Source of the DNA: Rhodocyclaceae bacterium
Lineage (GTDB): Bacteria; Pseudomonadota; Gammaproteobacteria; Burkholderiales; Rhodocyclaceae
Direction: 5' to 3'
Length of the DNA: 64,000 bases
Assembly: GCA_016791105.1 (NCBI GenBank)
Contig: JAEUNM010000101.1
Span: forward strand, 1 to 64,000
The first letter of the stretch is position 1. Each line of letters begins with the position of its first letter. The translations under genes were made by a program, and so were the position numbers. Below, piece by piece: positions 18,174 to 28,010 of the stretch. The notes under the pieces were generated by a model that was given only the letters and a program-made list of their open reading frames with translations, had not been told where the DNA came from and did not search any database.

Positions 18174-19058
18174 CTAACGTTGAGCGCGCTGTACGCGGAT
18201 GATGGCGCGCCCGTCGGCGCTCACGCGCGGCTCGGGTTTCCAGGCGTGTCCATAGACAACTTCAAGACTTAGCGGCAGTCGCCCCTGGCGCCGCGCGGCT
18301 TCTATGGCGGCGTATACCCGAGCGCCCCGTTGCCGCCCCATGAGCCCGCGCGCGCGCGCCTGGAGGGCGTTGCAGGCACCGTTGTGGCGGATGTCTTGCC
18401 GCACTGCAACAAGATCGCTATAGGTAAGCGTCAGGTAGTCGACATCCATGACCGGCGCTTCGAAGCCGGCCGCAACCAGCATGTCGCCGAGGTCGTGCAT
18501 GTCTATGAAATCGTGCACGTGCGCGCCACCCGCTGCGGCCATCGCACCGCGCAGTTCGCGCAGGCTGTCGGGACCGAGGGTGGAAAACAGGAATGCCCCG
18601 CCCACGCTCAGCACGCGGTGCACCTCGCGAAATACCGCGAGCGGCTCACCCATCCAGTGCAGCATGAGATTGGACCAGGCGAGGTCGAAGGCGCCCGCGG
18701 CAAACGGCAAGGCCTGGGCGTCGCCGCACACCTGTTGCGCGCCGCGCGCACGCAGGGGCAGCCAGCGCTTGTGCCAGGGCAGCGCGCTACGCCCGGCGGC
18801 CAACATGGGATAACTGGCGTCGCAGCCGGCCAGGCACTCGGCGCGCGGGAACAGCTCGCCGAGCCGGCGCAGATCGGCACCAGTTCCGCAGCCCACATCG
18901 AGTACGCGGCGCGGCGCAATCTTGAGATATTGCAGGCGTTCGAACAGACGGCGCGCAATTTCGCGCGCCGCCACGTCGTGTTTGTCGTAGTCGGGGGCCG
19001 CCCGCGCAAAATGGGCGCGGACCGCGCGCGGGTCGAGCGCGGCCGGCGGCGCCCGCAT
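18174..19058 (-). CDS. bioC: Malonyl-ACP O-methyltransferase
   Basis: BioC methylates the free carboxyl of malonyl-ACP with S-adenosylmethionine so that fatty acid synthesis can build pimelate for biotin. The 294-residue product has the class I methyltransferase motif VLDVGCGTGADL (about residue 52), acidic motif II, and the BioC N-terminal pattern FARAAPDYDKHDVAAREIARRL. Its ATG begins one base after the bioB stop, so it is coupled to bioB. bioA, bioD and bioF are not in the window. A related Tam-like methyltransferase is the only alternative; the bioB context favours BioC. Confidence 0.92.
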   Translation of the reverse strand: MRAPPAALDPRAVRAHFARAAPDYDKHDVAAREIARRLFERLQYLKIAPRRVLDVGCGTGADLRRLGELFPRAECLAGCDASYPMLAAGRSALPWHKRWLPLRARGAQQVCGDAQALPFAAGAFDLAWSNLMLHWMGEPLAVFREVHRVLSVGGAFLFSTLGPDSLRELRGAMAAAGGAHVHDFIDMHDLGDMLVAAGFEAPVMDVDYLTLTYSDLVAVRQDIRHNGACNALQARARGLMGRQRGARVYAAIEAARRQGRLPLSLEVVYGHAWKPEPRVSADGRAIIRVQRAQR

Positions 19059-19059
19059 A

Positions 19060-20049
19060 TCAGACCGCCTTCAGATTGAGCCGCGCGAATAGTTGCGCGT
19101 CGCGGCCGGCTTCGGGATTGCCGGTGGTGAGCAACAGTTCGCCGTAAAAGATGGAATTTGCGCCAGCCAGGAAGCACAGGGCCTGCATTTCGTCGCTCAT
19201 TTCCGTGCGGCCAGCCGACAGGCGTACGTAGCTGGTCGGCATGGTGATGCGCGCGCAGGCGATGGTACGCACGAATTCGAACGGGTCCAGGGTTTCCGCA
19301 CCGGCCAGCGGGGTGCCCGGCACCGCCACCAGGTTGTTGATGGGCACGGATTCGGGCGGCGTTTCCATGCTGGCCAGCGTGGCGATCATGCCGGCGCGCT
19401 GGGCGCGCGTTTCGCCCATGCCGACGATGCCGCCGCAGCACACGTTGAGACCGGCCTGACGCACTTTATCCAGCGTATCGTAACGATCGTCGATGCCGCG
19501 CGTGCCTATGATGTCGCCGTAATACTCGGGCGCGGTATCGATGTTGTGGTTGTAATAATCGAGGCCGGCATCGCGCAGCTGTTCGGCCTGCCCGTCCTTA
19601 AGCATGCCCAGGGTGGCACAGGTTTGCAGGCCCAGCCCTTTGACCGCCCGCACCATTTCGGCGACCTTGTCCAGATCGCGCTGTTTCGGTCCGCGCCAGG
19701 CAGCGCCCATGCAGAAGCGCGATGCGCCGGCATCCTTGGCGGCCTGTGCGGCAGCCAGCACGTCGTCGAGCGGCAGCAAATCCTGGCTCGTCACACCGGT
19801 GTCGTAACGCACGGACTGCGGGCAATAGTGGCAGTCTTCCGGGCAGCCGCCGGTTTTGATGGACAACAGCGTGGAGCGCTGTATGGCGCCGGGCTCGAAG
19901 TGCGCGCGATGCACTTCCTGCGCGCGGAACATGAGGTCCATGAAGGGCAGTTCGAATAACGCCAATACCTGTTCGGCGCTCCAGCGCGGAGCGGTTACCG
20001 GTGTGGCGCTCGTCGCGCGCGGGGCGATGCGTATCGTTTGGGCTTCCAT
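19060..20049 (-). CDS. bioB: Biotin synthase
   Basis: BioB is the radical-SAM enzyme that inserts sulfur into dethiobiotin. The 329-residue product has the CxxxCxxC motif in [13 protein letters not shown] for the [4Fe-4S] cluster, the [10 protein letters not shown] segment and the GIVGMGE region of the family. The start at 20049 follows GAGGAAAG and matches the usual N-terminus; the open frame continues more than 160 codons upstream but without family similarity. It is first in a bioB-bioC transcript with a strong promoter (20215-20244). Confidence 0.96.
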   Translation of the reverse strand: MEAQTIRIAPRATSATPVTAPRWSAEQVLALFELPFMDLMFRAQEVHRAHFEPGAIQRSTLLSIKTGGCPEDCHYCPQSVRYDTGVTSQDLLPLDDVLAAAQAAKDAGASRFCMGAAWRGPKQRDLDKVAEMVRAVKGLGLQTCATLGMLKDGQAEQLRDAGLDYYNHNIDTAPEYYGDIIGTRGIDDRYDTLDKVRQAGLNVCCGGIVGMGETRAQRAGMIATLASMETPPESVPINNLVAVPGTPLAGAETLDPFEFVRTIACARITMPTSYVRLSAGRTEMSDEMQALCFLAGANSIFYGELLLTTGNPEAGRDAQLFARLNLKAV

Positions 20050-20368
20050 GCTTTCCTCGGCGGATTGAGCGTGCGCGTCGCGGTGTGCGCCTGCGCTGGG
20101 GATCATGCGTGAGTGTGTTGCGCCGGCAGGGCTGGAATGCCGCCCGCACCGCGCACCCGGTTCAATCGCGCTGGATGCGATGATCGCAGCGCCGAACATC
20201 CACGGTAATTCATAATTATGGCGGCCGCGGGCCAAAACTGTCAAACCGGGATTGCTTGGAAAACAGGTGTTTTGCGCCTGGCCCGCGCATTCTTCGCAGC
20301 GCCGCACGCGCCCTCGCCTGTGCGCGGCAGGTACACTGCGCGTTTTCGCATCGACCGCCGCACCACCC
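20050..20368. other. Divergent intergenic region bioB/lgt
   Basis: A 319-nt region. It contains a sigma70 promoter toward bioB, listed separately. I see no clear promoter for lgt and no gene; short frames here are extensions of bioB and lgt frames. Confidence 0.5.
20215..20244 (-). promoter_or_regulatory. Sigma70 promoter toward bioB-bioC
   Basis: On the minus strand TTGACA (20239-20244, perfect -35), an 18-nt spacer and CATAAT (20215-20220, 5 of 6 with TATAAT). It would give a leader of about 155 nt before bioB. No BirA-type operator was recognised. Confidence 0.6.
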
Positions 20369-21187
20369 ATGCTCGTACACCCGAATTTCAATCCGGTCGC
20401 GATCAGCGTCGGGCCGCTCGCCGTGCGCTGGTACGGGCTCATGTACTTGATCGCCTTCGTGCTGGTGATCGTGCTGGGGCGCCGGCATGCAGCGCGGCGG
20501 CCGGAACTGGGCTTCGATGCCGCAAAAATCGACGACATGCTGTTTTACGGCGTGCTGGGCGTGGTGATCGGCGGTCGCCTGGGCGAAGTGCTGTTTTTCC
20601 AGCCCGGCTATTATTTTTCCAATCCGCTGCAAATTCCGGCGGTGTGGAATGGCGGCATGAGTTTTCACGGCGGGTTTCTGGGCGTGCTGGTGGCCTGCGC
20701 GCTGTGGGCACGCCGCCAGCACCTCCCCTTTCTGCAGGTGATGGATTTCGTCGCGCCCCTGGTGCCCACCGGGCTGGCGGCCGGCCGCGTCGGCAATTTC
20801 ATCAATGGCGAATTGTGGGGCCGGCCGGCCAGTCCGGATTTGCCCTGGGCGATGATTTTCCCCAATGTGGATGCCATTCCGCGCCACCCTTCGCAGCTCT
20901 ATCAGGCCGGGCTGGAAGGCTTGTTGCTGTTTTTGCTGCTGTGGCTGTACGCCGCGGCGCCGCGCCGGCGCGGGACGGTGAGCGCGCTATTCCTGATCGG
21001 TTATGCGCTGCTGCGCATGTTCGCGGAATTTTTCCGCAATCCCGACGAGGGCATTTTCGGCACGCTGCTGCTGGGCTTGTCCACCGCGCAATGGCTGTGC
21101 GTGCCCATGCTGCTGGCCGGGATTGCGATGTTTGCCTGGTCGCACCGGCAGCCTCCGCCCTCCGTCCCGACACAACCCAAGGCATAG
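20369..21187 (+). CDS. lgt: Prolipoprotein diacylglyceryl transferase
   Basis: Lgt moves diacylglycerol from phosphatidylglycerol to the lipobox cysteine of prelipoproteins, the first step of lipoprotein maturation, in the inner membrane. The 272-residue product has seven hydrophobic helices and the signatures [22 protein letters not shown] and [12 protein letters not shown]. The ATG at 20369 starts the usual [27 protein letters not shown]-terminal pattern; the frame is open upstream without similarity. It is convergent with the isc operon, with only 7 nt between lgt and iscX stops. Confidence 0.96.
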   Translation: MLVHPNFNPVAISVGPLAVRWYGLMYLIAFVLVIVLGRRHAARRPELGFDAAKIDDMLFYGVLGVVIGGRLGEVLFFQPGYYFSNPLQIPAVWNGGMSFHGGFLGVLVACALWARRQHLPFLQVMDFVAPLVPTGLAAGRVGNFINGELWGRPASPDLPWAMIFPNVDAIPRHPSQLYQAGLEGLLLFLLLWLYAAAPRRRGTVSALFLIGYALLRMFAEFFRNPDEGIFGTLLLGLSTAQWLCVPMLLAGIAMFAWSHRQPPPSVPTQPKA

Positions 21188-21194
21188 AGGCGGT

Positions 21195-21389
21195 TCAATC
21201 AGCCTCTTCTATCCAGGCGGCCTGGATGGCTTCGAGAATTTTTTCGCCGCAGTGTTTGGGATCGTCGTCAAATTCCGGCAATTGCGTCACCCAGCGCATC
21301 AGGTCGACAAAATTCACCTTCATGGGATCGACCTCCGGATATTTTTCGGACAGCGCGATGGCAACATCCAGCGTATCGGTCCACTTCAT
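21195..21389 (-). CDS. iscX: Fe-S assembly protein IscX
   Basis: IscX is a small acidic protein that binds IscS and iron and modulates cluster assembly. The 64-residue product has the family pattern WTDTLDVAIALSEKYPEVDP at the start and DDDPKHCGEKILEAIQAAWIEE at the end. It overlaps fdx by 4 nt (ATGA) and is the last gene of the isc operon, its normal place. Confidence 0.95.
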   Translation of the reverse strand: MKWTDTLDVAIALSEKYPEVDPMKVNFVDLMRWVTQLPEFDDDPKHCGEKILEAIQAAWIEEAD

Positions 21390-21730
21390 TTGCGTTTGCC
21401 TTCGGAAACCATGTTGATGGTGTATTTGGGAATTTCGATCACCAGCGCTTCATTGCCTATCGTAGCCTGACACGAAAGCCGTGACGTGGGCTCTAGGCCC
21501 CAGGCCTTGTCGAGCAAATCTTCTTCGTCTTCTTCGGCCGGTTCGAGCGAATCATAGCCTTCACGCAGGATGACGTGACAGGTGGTACAGGCGCACGAAC
21601 GCTCGCAGGCGTGCTCGATTTCTATGCCGTGTTCGAGCAGGGTGTCGCAAATCGTGTGGCCGGATTCGGCCTCGATCACCGTGCCTTCGGGGCATAGTTC
21701 GACGTGCGGCAGGACAATCAGTTGAACCAT
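21386..21730 (-). CDS. fdx: ISC-type [2Fe-2S] ferredoxin
   Basis: This adrenodoxin-like ferredoxin supplies electrons for cluster assembly on IscU. The 114-residue product has the cluster ligands in CERSCACTTC and a distal cysteine in RLSCQ. It lies 18 nt after hscA and overlaps iscX. The length is typical (E. coli 111). Confidence 0.96.
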   Translation of the reverse strand: MVQLIVLPHVELCPEGTVIEAESGHTICDTLLEHGIEIEHACERSCACTTCHVILREGYDSLEPAEEDEEDLLDKAWGLEPTSRLSCQATIGNEALVIEIPKYTINMVSEGKRK

Positions 21731-21748
21731 ATACGCGTGCCCGCCCTT

Positions 21749-23617
21749 TCAAACCTTGAGGCTATCGACGCTGCGACCCGCCAGCGCCTGTCGCACACTT
21801 TTGTCCATACGCCGCGCCGCAAATTCGGTGGTGGCGCGATTCAACTCTTCCACACCGGCCTTGATGGCGCAATGATCCGCGCCCTGCGCCAGATCGCGCA
21901 GGCGGGAAACGGTGGCATCAACCGCAGCGCGCTCGGCATCCGACAACAGGTCGCCGTCGGCGGCCAGGGCGACTTCTGTGGCATCGATCAGGCGGCCTGC
22001 TTCGACCCGCTGTTCCGACAGGGCGCGTGCCTGCAAATCGTCACTGGCATGGTCAAAACCGTCGCGCAGCATGCGCGCGATTTCGTCCTGGCCCAGGCCA
22101 TAAGAGGGCTTCACTTCGATCTTTGCTTCCACGCCGCTGGACTGTTCGCGCGCCGATACGGCCAGCAAGCCGTCGGCATCGACCTGAAACGTTACCCGTA
22201 TGCGCGCCGCACCGGCCACCATGGGCGGGATGCCGCGCAATTCGAAGCGCGCCAGCGAGCGGCAGTCGGACACCAGTTCGCGCTCGCCCTGCACGACGTG
22301 AAAGCTCATGGCGGTCTGGCCGTCCTTGTAAGTGGTGAATTCTTGCGCGCGTGCGGCCGGGATGGTGGAGTTGCGCGGAATGACGCGCTCGACCAGGCCG
22401 CCCATGGTTTCCAGGCCCAGCGACAGCGGTATCACGTCCAGCAACAGCCAGTCTTCATCCGTTTTGCGGTTGCCGGCCAGCACGTTGGCCTGGATCGCCG
22501 CGCCCAGCGCGACCACCTTGTCGGGATCGAGATTATTGAGCGGCTCCATGCCGAAAAACTCGGCTACCGCGTGCTGCACATGCGGCATGCGCGTGGCACC
22601 GCCCACCATCACCACGCCTTTCACGTCTTCGCGCTTGAGGGAGGCGTCGCGCAGCGCCTTTTTGACGGGCTGCATGGTTTTGGCGACCAGGTGGCGCGTC
22701 ATGCCGGCCAGTTCCTCGCGCGTGAGCATGAGGTCTATGCGATCCCGGTTGGTCAGTTGCAGCAGCATGTTCGCTTCGTCGCGATAGGTGAGCGATTCTT
22801 TTATTTCGCGCGCCTTGGCCAACATGCGGCGGGAATCTTCCAGGCTGGGAAGCGAAATGCGCGCGTGATCGAGCATCCAGCAATACACGCGCTGGTCGAA
22901 ATCGTCGCCGCCCAGTTGCGCGTCGCCGGAGGTTGCCAACACTTCGAACACGCCGCGCGACAAGCGCAGGATGGAAAAGTCGAAGGTGCCGCCGCCCAGG
23001 TCATACACCGCATAGACGCCTTCCGCGGCATTATCGAGGCCATAGGCGATGGCAGCCGCGGTCGGTTCGTTCAGCAGGCGATAGACGTTGAGGCCCGCCA
23101 GCGTCGCGGCATCCTTGGTAGCTTGGCGCTGGGCGTCATCGAAATAGGCCGGCACGGTGATGACCACGCCGGCCATTTCGCCACCCAGGCTGGCTTCGGC
23201 ACGGCTTTTCAGCACCTTCAGTATTTCTGCCGATATTTCGACCGGGCTTTTTACCCCTTGCACGGTGCGCAGACGCACCATGCCGTCGGACGCGACGAAA
23301 TCGTAGGGCATGGTTTCGACGTGCGCCACGTCGCGCAGGCCGCGCCCCATGAAGCGCTTTACCGATACGATGGTGTTGCGCGCATCGCGCGCCTGCACGG
23401 CCTGCGCGGTTTGGCCCACTTCGATCTTGCCGTCCGCGGCATAGCGCACGACCGAAGGCAGCAGCGCGCGCCCCTGTTCATCCAGCAACACTACCGGCAC
23501 GCCATTACGTACCGTGGCCACGAGGGAATTCGTGGTACCGAGGTCTATGCCCACCGCCAGCCGGTGCTGGTGTGGGGCGGTCGACATGCCTGGCTCGGCT
23601 ATCTGCAATAAAGCCAC
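21749..23617 (-). CDS. hscA: Hsp70-type chaperone HscA for Fe-S cluster transfer
   Basis: HscA is the specialised Hsp70 that, with HscB, releases clusters from IscU by binding its LPPVK motif. The 622-residue product has the nucleotide-binding domain with [28 protein letters not shown] and [11 protein letters not shown], followed by a substrate-binding domain and helical lid. It is slightly longer at the N-terminus than its Hsp70 core (about 20 residues), as in E. coli HscA. A later ATG (MSTAPHQH) is possible. It lies 78 nt after hscB in the operon. Confidence 0.96.
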   Translation of the reverse strand: MALLQIAEPGMSTAPHQHRLAVGIDLGTTNSLVATVRNGVPVVLLDEQGRALLPSVVRYAADGKIEVGQTAQAVQARDARNTIVSVKRFMGRGLRDVAHVETMPYDFVASDGMVRLRTVQGVKSPVEISAEILKVLKSRAEASLGGEMAGVVITVPAYFDDAQRQATKDAATLAGLNVYRLLNEPTAAAIAYGLDNAAEGVYAVYDLGGGTFDFSILRLSRGVFEVLATSGDAQLGGDDFDQRVYCWMLDHARISLPSLEDSRRMLAKAREIKESLTYRDEANMLLQLTNRDRIDLMLTREELAGMTRHLVAKTMQPVKKALRDASLKREDVKGVVMVGGATRMPHVQHAVAEFFGMEPLNNLDPDKVVALGAAIQANVLAGNRKTDEDWLLLDVIPLSLGLETMGGLVERVIPRNSTIPAARAQEFTTYKDGQTAMSFHVVQGERELVSDCRSLARFELRGIPPMVAGAARIRVTFQVDADGLLAVSAREQSSGVEAKIEVKPSYGLGQDEIARMLRDGFDHASDDLQARALSEQRVEAGRLIDATEVALAADGDLLSDAERAAVDATVSRLRDLAQGADHCAIKAGVEELNRATTEFAARRMDKSVRQALAGRSVDSLKV

Positions 23618-23695
23618 GATTTCCCTCTATCCAACGGATTCATAGTCACGGCAAATGGCGGCACGCTGCCGCCTGCGCAGGCGGAACAGGGCCGG

Positions 23696-24229
23696 TCAAG
23701 TATCCAGTTGTTCCAGCGCCGCGTCGATTTCGCGCCCGAGCTTGTCCAGGAACATGAGGCGACGCACCGAATCAGCCGCCGCGGCATAGTCGCGCTGGTC
23801 GTCGATTTCGTCGCCAAGCTGGTCCAGCCCGAGATCCATGCGATCGTGCAGGCGCAGCCGCAGATGATCGAGTTCATCCACGTCCTGTGCGGCGCGCGCC
23901 TCTGACACCGCTTCGCGCCATTCCATCTGTTCCATCAGGAAGCTGGTGTCCATGGCGGTATTCGATTCCAGCGCGGCGTCCTGCCCGGCCAGGTGCAACA
24001 GATATTGTGCCCGCGCCAGCGTGCTGCCCAAGGTGCGGTACGCCTCATTCACGTCGGAGGCATAGCTTACCGCAGCGCGGCGGTCAGCTTCGCCCAGGTG
24101 CGCGAAACGATCCGGATGTACCTGGGCCGCAAGTTCGCGATAACGCGCAGCGAGCACACCGTCATCAATGCGGAAGGCGCGCGGCAGGCCGAATAGTTCG
24201 AAAAAATCCTCGAAACGCGGTTTGCTCAT
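23696..24229 (-). CDS. hscB: J-domain co-chaperone HscB
   Basis: HscB binds IscU and stimulates the ATPase of HscA. The 177-residue product has an N-terminal J domain with the HPD triad in QVHPDRFAHLGE, and a C-terminal helical domain (about 85-175) for IscU binding. Length and operon place are typical. It starts 19 nt after the iscA stop. Confidence 0.95.
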   Translation of the reverse strand: MSKPRFEDFFELFGLPRAFRIDDGVLAARYRELAAQVHPDRFAHLGEADRRAAVSYASDVNEAYRTLGSTLARAQYLLHLAGQDAALESNTAMDTSFLMEQMEWREAVSEARAAQDVDELDHLRLRLHDRMDLGLDQLGDEIDDQRDYAAAADSVRRLMFLDKLGREIDAALEQLDT

Positions 24230-24248
24230 GCGCGTCCGGTCCGCCGCT

Positions 24249-24575
24249 TCAAACGTTGAAGCTTTCGCCGCAGCCGCATTCGTCCTTCACGTTGGGATTT
24301 TTGAATTTGAATCCCTCGTTGAGGCCTTCGCGCACGAAATCCAGTTCGGTGCCATCCAGGTACGGCAAACTTTTCGGGTCCACCAGCACTTTCACGCCGT
24401 GGCATTCGAATACCAAATCTTCCGGCAGAGCTTCGTCGGCAAATTCAAGTTTGTACGCCATGCCCGAACAGCCGCTGGTGCGCACGCCCAGGCGCAGCCC
24501 CACACCTTTGCCGCGCTTGGCGAGAAAGCCCGTCACGTGCTGCGCCGCGCGCTCACTAAGCGTTATCCCCATCAT
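24249..24575 (-). CDS. iscA: A-type Fe-S carrier IscA
   Basis: IscA carries iron or assembled clusters to target apoproteins. The 108-residue product has the three family cysteines in SGCSGMAY and in CGCGESFNV near the C-terminus. The first two codons are both ATG, so the start is uncertain by one codon. Only 2 nt separate it from iscU. Confidence 0.96.
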   Translation of the reverse strand: MMGITLSERAAQHVTGFLAKRGKGVGLRLGVRTSGCSGMAYKLEFADEALPEDLVFECHGVKVLVDPKSLPYLDGTELDFVREGLNEGFKFKNPNVKDECGCGESFNV

Positions 24576-24577
24576 GC

Positions 24578-24982
24578 TCAGGACTCCACGGCGCCATCGA
24601 CCGTATGCTTGCTGCGATAGTCGCGCACGGCGGCCTTGATCGCATCTTCAGCCAGAATCGAACAGTGAATTTTCACGGGCGGCAAAGCCAGTTCTTCAGC
24701 AATCTGCGTGTTGCGGATATCCAGCGCTTCGTCTAGCGACTTGCCCTTTACCCATTCGGTCACCAAGGACGAGGACGCAATCGCCGAGCCGCAGCCATAA
24801 GTTTTGAATTTGGCGTCTTCGATGAGGCCGGTGGCCGGATTCACCTTGATCTGCAGCTTCATCACGTCGCCGCAGGCCGGCGCACCCACCATGCCGGTGC
24901 CCACATCGTCGTCAGCCTTGCCGAAAGAGCCCACGTTGCGGGGGTTTTCGTAGTGGTCCAGTACCTTTTCGCTATATGCCAT
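24578..24982 (-). CDS. iscU: Fe-S cluster scaffold IscU
   Basis: IscU is the scaffold on which IscS-derived sulfur and iron form [2Fe-2S] clusters. The 134-residue product has Cys37, Cys63 and Cys106, and the HscA-recognition motif LPPVK just before the last one. The ATG at 24982, preceded by GGAGAC, gives the standard [18 protein letters not shown] start; an ATG five codons earlier is less likely. Confidence 0.97.
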   Translation of the reverse strand: MAYSEKVLDHYENPRNVGSFGKADDDVGTGMVGAPACGDVMKLQIKVNPATGLIEDAKFKTYGCGSAIASSSLVTEWVKGKSLDEALDIRNTQIAEELALPPVKIHCSILAEDAIKAAVRDYRSKHTVDGAVES

Positions 24983-25018
24983 GTCAGTCTCCTGCAAATT
25001 AATCCGTCGCGGCGCTGG

Positions 25019-26257
25019 TTAGTGGGCCGCCCATTCGACGGTGCTCAAATCCACACCGTCCTGCACCATTTCCCAAAGTGGCGACAATTCGCGCAATTTG
25101 CCGATCTTGTCGTGCAGCAGCGCGACCGTATAGTCGATTTCCTGCTCGGTCGTGAAGCGCCCTATCGTAAAGCGTATGGAACTGTGCGCCAGTTCGTCGT
25201 CGCGCCCCAGCGCGCGCAACACGTAAGAAGGCTCCAGGCTGGCCGAGGTACAGGCCGAGCCGGACGACACCGCCACGTTCTTGATCGCCATGATGAGGGA
25301 TTCGCCCTCCACATAGGCGAAACTCATGTTCAGATTGTGCGGCACGCGGTGCTCGAGGTCGCCATTCACATACACCGCCTGCATGTCGGACAAGCCATTC
25401 ACCAACTTGTCGCGCAACATGCGTATGCGCTCGCCTTCGGTTGCCATTTCTTCGCGCGCGATGCGGAACGCTTCGCCCATGCCGACGATTTGATGGGTGG
25501 GCAAGGTGCCCGAACGCAGGCCGCGCTCGTGGCCGCCGCCGTGCATCTGCGCCTCCAGCCGGATGCGCGGTTTGCGCCGCACGTAGAGCGCACCTATGCC
25601 TTTCGGGCCGTAAGTTTTGTGCGCCGAAAACGACATCAGATCAACCTTGAGGCTTTGCAGATCGATCGCCACCTTGCCGGTCGCCTGCGCGGCATCGACG
25701 TGAAACAGCACCTTGTGTTCGCGGCAAATTTCGCCCAGTTCGGCGATGGGCTGGACCACGCCGATTTCGTTATTCACGAACATCACGGAGGCCAGCACGG
25801 TGTCCTTGCGCAGCGCAGCACGGAATTGATCGAGATTGACCAGGCCATTGTCCTGCACATCCAGATAGGTCGCTTCGAAGCCCTGACGTTCGAGTTCGCG
25901 CACCGTGTCGAGCACGGCCTTGTGTTCGGTTTTGAGCGTTACGATGTGCTTGCCCTTGTTGGCGGCGTAAAAATGCGCCGCGCCCTTGATGGCAAGGTTG
26001 TTCGATTCGGTGGCACCGGACGTCCAGACGATTTCTTTCGGGTCCGCATTCACCAGGGCGGCGACCTGTTCGCGCGCTTCTTCCACCGCCGCTTCGGCGG
26101 TCCAGCCGAAAGCGTGGCTGCGCGATGCCGGATTGCCGAATTGTTCGACCAGATACGGAATCATTTTCTGCGCCACACGCGGATCGACCGGCGTGGTGGC
26201 GGAATAGTCGAGATAAATCGGAAATTTCAGGGCCGTATATAGGTTTTCATTCAGCAT
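25019..26257 (-). CDS. iscS: Cysteine desulfurase IscS
   Basis: IscS is a PLP enzyme that converts cysteine to alanine and passes persulfide sulfur to IscU and to tRNA and cofactor pathways. The 412-residue product has the N-terminal [14 protein letters not shown] pattern, the PLP lysine in [12 protein letters not shown] and the catalytic loop cysteine in [14 protein letters not shown]. It is 8 residues longer than E. coli IscS. It lies in the operon just before iscU and after a second desulfurase gene. Confidence 0.97.
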   Translation of the reverse strand: MLNENLYTALKFPIYLDYSATTPVDPRVAQKMIPYLVEQFGNPASRSHAFGWTAEAAVEEAREQVAALVNADPKEIVWTSGATESNNLAIKGAAHFYAANKGKHIVTLKTEHKAVLDTVRELERQGFEATYLDVQDNGLVNLDQFRAALRKDTVLASVMFVNNEIGVVQPIAELGEICREHKVLFHVDAAQATGKVAIDLQSLKVDLMSFSAHKTYGPKGIGALYVRRKPRIRLEAQMHGGGHERGLRSGTLPTHQIVGMGEAFRIAREEMATEGERIRMLRDKLVNGLSDMQAVYVNGDLEHRVPHNLNMSFAYVEGESLIMAIKNVAVSSGSACTSASLEPSYVLRALGRDDELAHSSIRFTIGRFTTEQEIDYTVALLHDKIGKLRELSPLWEMVQDGVDLSTVEWAAH

Positions 26258-26283
26258 CGGGCATCTCCCGCAGATTCAATTTT

Positions 26284-27435
26284 TCAGACTGCCACGGCTG
26301 CCATGCGTTGCAGCCGTCGCAGTAATTCGTCCAAAACAAGCAGAAAGCGTTCCACTTGCGCCTCATCGGTTTGCGCGCCCAGGCTCACGCGCACGGCGCT
26401 TTTTGCAATATCCGGCGCGACACCCATCGCAAGCAGGGTGTGCGAAGGTTCCGGGTTGGCACTGGAGCAGGCCGAGCCACTGGCCACCGCAAATCCTGCG
26501 CGGTCCAGTTGCGCCACCAGCGTTTCGCCGTCGATGTCCGGAAAGGCGCAGAAGGTGGTGTTGGGCAGCCGTGCCGGTGCATTGGCCCCGAACAGGCGCG
26601 CGCCGCGGGCAGCGAGGCCGGCTTCGATGCGATCGCGCAGCCCGCTCAGGCGCTGGGCGCGTTCGGCCTGATCGGCCAGCGCATATTCGCAGGCAGCACC
26701 AAATCCGACGATGCCCGCAACATTTTCCGTGCCGGAGCGCAGCCCGCGTTCCTGCCCGCCACCGGCAATGAGCGGCTGCAATTCGACGCGCTTGTCGACC
26801 ACCAGCGCGCCCACGCCTTGCGGTCCGCCCAGCTTATGCGCCGATACGCTCAGGGCATGCACGCCCAGGGCGCGGAAATTCACCGCCATCTTGCCCAAGG
26901 CCTGCACCGCATCGGTATGAAACCAGGCGCGCCTGCCGCGCGCGCACGCCGCAAGTGCTGCCACGTCGTTGATGGTGCCGGTTTCGTTATTTGCAAGCAT
27001 GACCGACACGATAGCCGCGCCGTCGCCCAGCGCGGCATCGAGCGCCGCAGGATCGACCGTGCCTTGCGCATCCACGCCCAGTTCCGCAACACGCCAGCCA
27101 AGGCGGCGAAGCTGGCGCGCCGGTTCGCGCACGCAGGGGTGTTCAATGGCGGAAATCGCGATCAGACCAGGTTTCAAACCGGCCGCCACACCCTTGATGA
27201 ACAGATTATTGGCTTCCGATCCACCACTGGTAAATGCCACCTCGCTCTTGTGCGCACCGACTGCGGCGGCGACGCGCTCACGCGCTTCATCCACTGCGGC
27301 ACGCGCAGCGCGCCCGTATTCGTGGCGCGACGAAGCATTGCCGTGGCGCGCCTGCAACCACGGCAACATCGCCTCCAATACACGCGCATCGAGCGGCGTG
27401 GTGGCGTTGTAGTCGAAGTAGGCGGGTGCGAACAT
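26284..27435 (-). CDS. Second cysteine desulfurase (IscS/NifS-like) in the isc operon
   Basis: A 383-residue class V aminotransferase-fold desulfurase with the YFDYNATTPLDARV start, the PLP lysine in SAHKLGGPQGVGAL and a loop cysteine in ASGSACSSANPEPS. All catalytic parts look intact. It sits between iscR and iscS, 26 nt before iscS and 20 nt after iscR. A paralogue in this place is known from some betaproteobacteria. Shorter than IscS, its C-terminal tail lacks the IscU-binding extension of IscS, so it may serve other sulfur acceptors. Whether it is redundant cannot be judged from sequence. Confidence 0.9.
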   Translation of the reverse strand: MFAPAYFDYNATTPLDARVLEAMLPWLQARHGNASSRHEYGRAARAAVDEARERVAAAVGAHKSEVAFTSGGSEANNLFIKGVAAGLKPGLIAISAIEHPCVREPARQLRRLGWRVAELGVDAQGTVDPAALDAALGDGAAIVSVMLANNETGTINDVAALAACARGRRAWFHTDAVQALGKMAVNFRALGVHALSVSAHKLGGPQGVGALVVDKRVELQPLIAGGGQERGLRSGTENVAGIVGFGAACEYALADQAERAQRLSGLRDRIEAGLAARGARLFGANAPARLPNTTFCAFPDIDGETLVAQLDRAGFAVASGSACSSANPEPSHTLLAMGVAPDIAKSAVRVSLGAQTDEAQVERFLLVLDELLRRLQRMAAVAV

Positions 27436-27455
27436 TGGAATGGCTAGTATGGGTT

Positions 27456-27932
27456 TCAGTAAGCAGCAGCGACTTTGCCTTCGCGGCTGCGCGTGCGTTC
27501 GTCATGCAGTACCGTGGGCTCTGCCTTGGCACGCTGCTGCGCGACCAGATCGGCCAGATTGATCGAATCCAGGTATTCGTACATGCGCCGATTCAGGTTG
27601 GTCCATAAGTCGTGCGTCATGCAGCGATGTTCGTCGTGGCAGTTTTCCTTGCCGCCACATTGGGTCGCATCGAGCGGCTCATCCACGGCGGTAATGATGT
27701 TGGCAACGGAAATCTTGTTGCCGGCGCGCGCCAGGTTATAGCCGCCGCCGGGGCCGCGCACGCTGGCAACGAGTTTGTGCCGGCGCAGCTTGCCAAACAA
27801 TTGTTCCAGGTAAGAAAGGCTGATTTTCTGCCTTTCGCTGATGGCCGCAAGTGTAACGGGACCGTGTTCCTGTCGCAGCGCGAGATCGATCATGGCGGTC
27901 ACCGCAAAACGGCCCTTGGTGGTCAGACGCAT
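27456..27932 (-). CDS. iscR: Rrf2-family repressor IscR
   Basis: IscR senses Fe-S status through a [2Fe-2S] cluster and represses the isc operon when loaded. The 158-residue product has an N-terminal winged helix ([19 protein letters not shown]) and the ligands Cys92, Cys98, Cys104 and His107. It is the first gene of the operon. Two type-1-like IscR sites lie just upstream, so autorepression as in E. coli is expected. Confidence 0.97.
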   Translation of the reverse strand: MRLTTKGRFAVTAMIDLALRQEHGPVTLAAISERQKISLSYLEQLFGKLRRHKLVASVRGPGGGYNLARAGNKISVANIITAVDEPLDATQCGGKENCHDEHRCMTHDLWTNLNRRMYEYLDSINLADLVAQQRAKAEPTVLHDERTRSREGKVAAAY

Positions 27933-27957
27933 CTATTTCTCCCATTTACCCGGCGAA

Positions 27958-28010
27958 ATACCCGAGTACCGTTGTCGAGAATATAGTACCCGACAAATTC
28001 AGTCAACAAT
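27958..28010 (-). promoter_or_regulatory. isc operon promoter region with two type-1-like IscR sites
   Basis: Compared with the E. coli type-1 consensus ATASYYGACTRWWWYAGTCRRSTAT, the minus-strand sequence of 27986-28010 matches 22 of 25 positions and that of 27958-27982 matches 19 of 25. Their centres are 28 bp apart. Between and over them lie TTGACT/TTGTTG (-35-like, about 28001-28009) and TATATT (27980-27985, -10-like). The upstream site overlaps the stop codon of cysE. Confidence 0.65.

Noticed and set aside
20050..20538. N-terminal extension of bioB in an open frame of more than 160 codons.
   Set aside because: No similarity to BioB, and the frame crosses the promoter and the lgt leader; GAGGAAAG supports the start at 20049.
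21704..23611. A 635-codon plus-strand frame opposite hscA.
   Set aside because: Antisense shadow of hscA with low-complexity His/Arg/Gln-rich translation and no recognisable domain.
24953..26242. A 429-codon plus-strand frame opposite iscS.
   Set aside because: Shadow of iscS; same His/Arg/Phe-rich composition as other antisense frames in this window.
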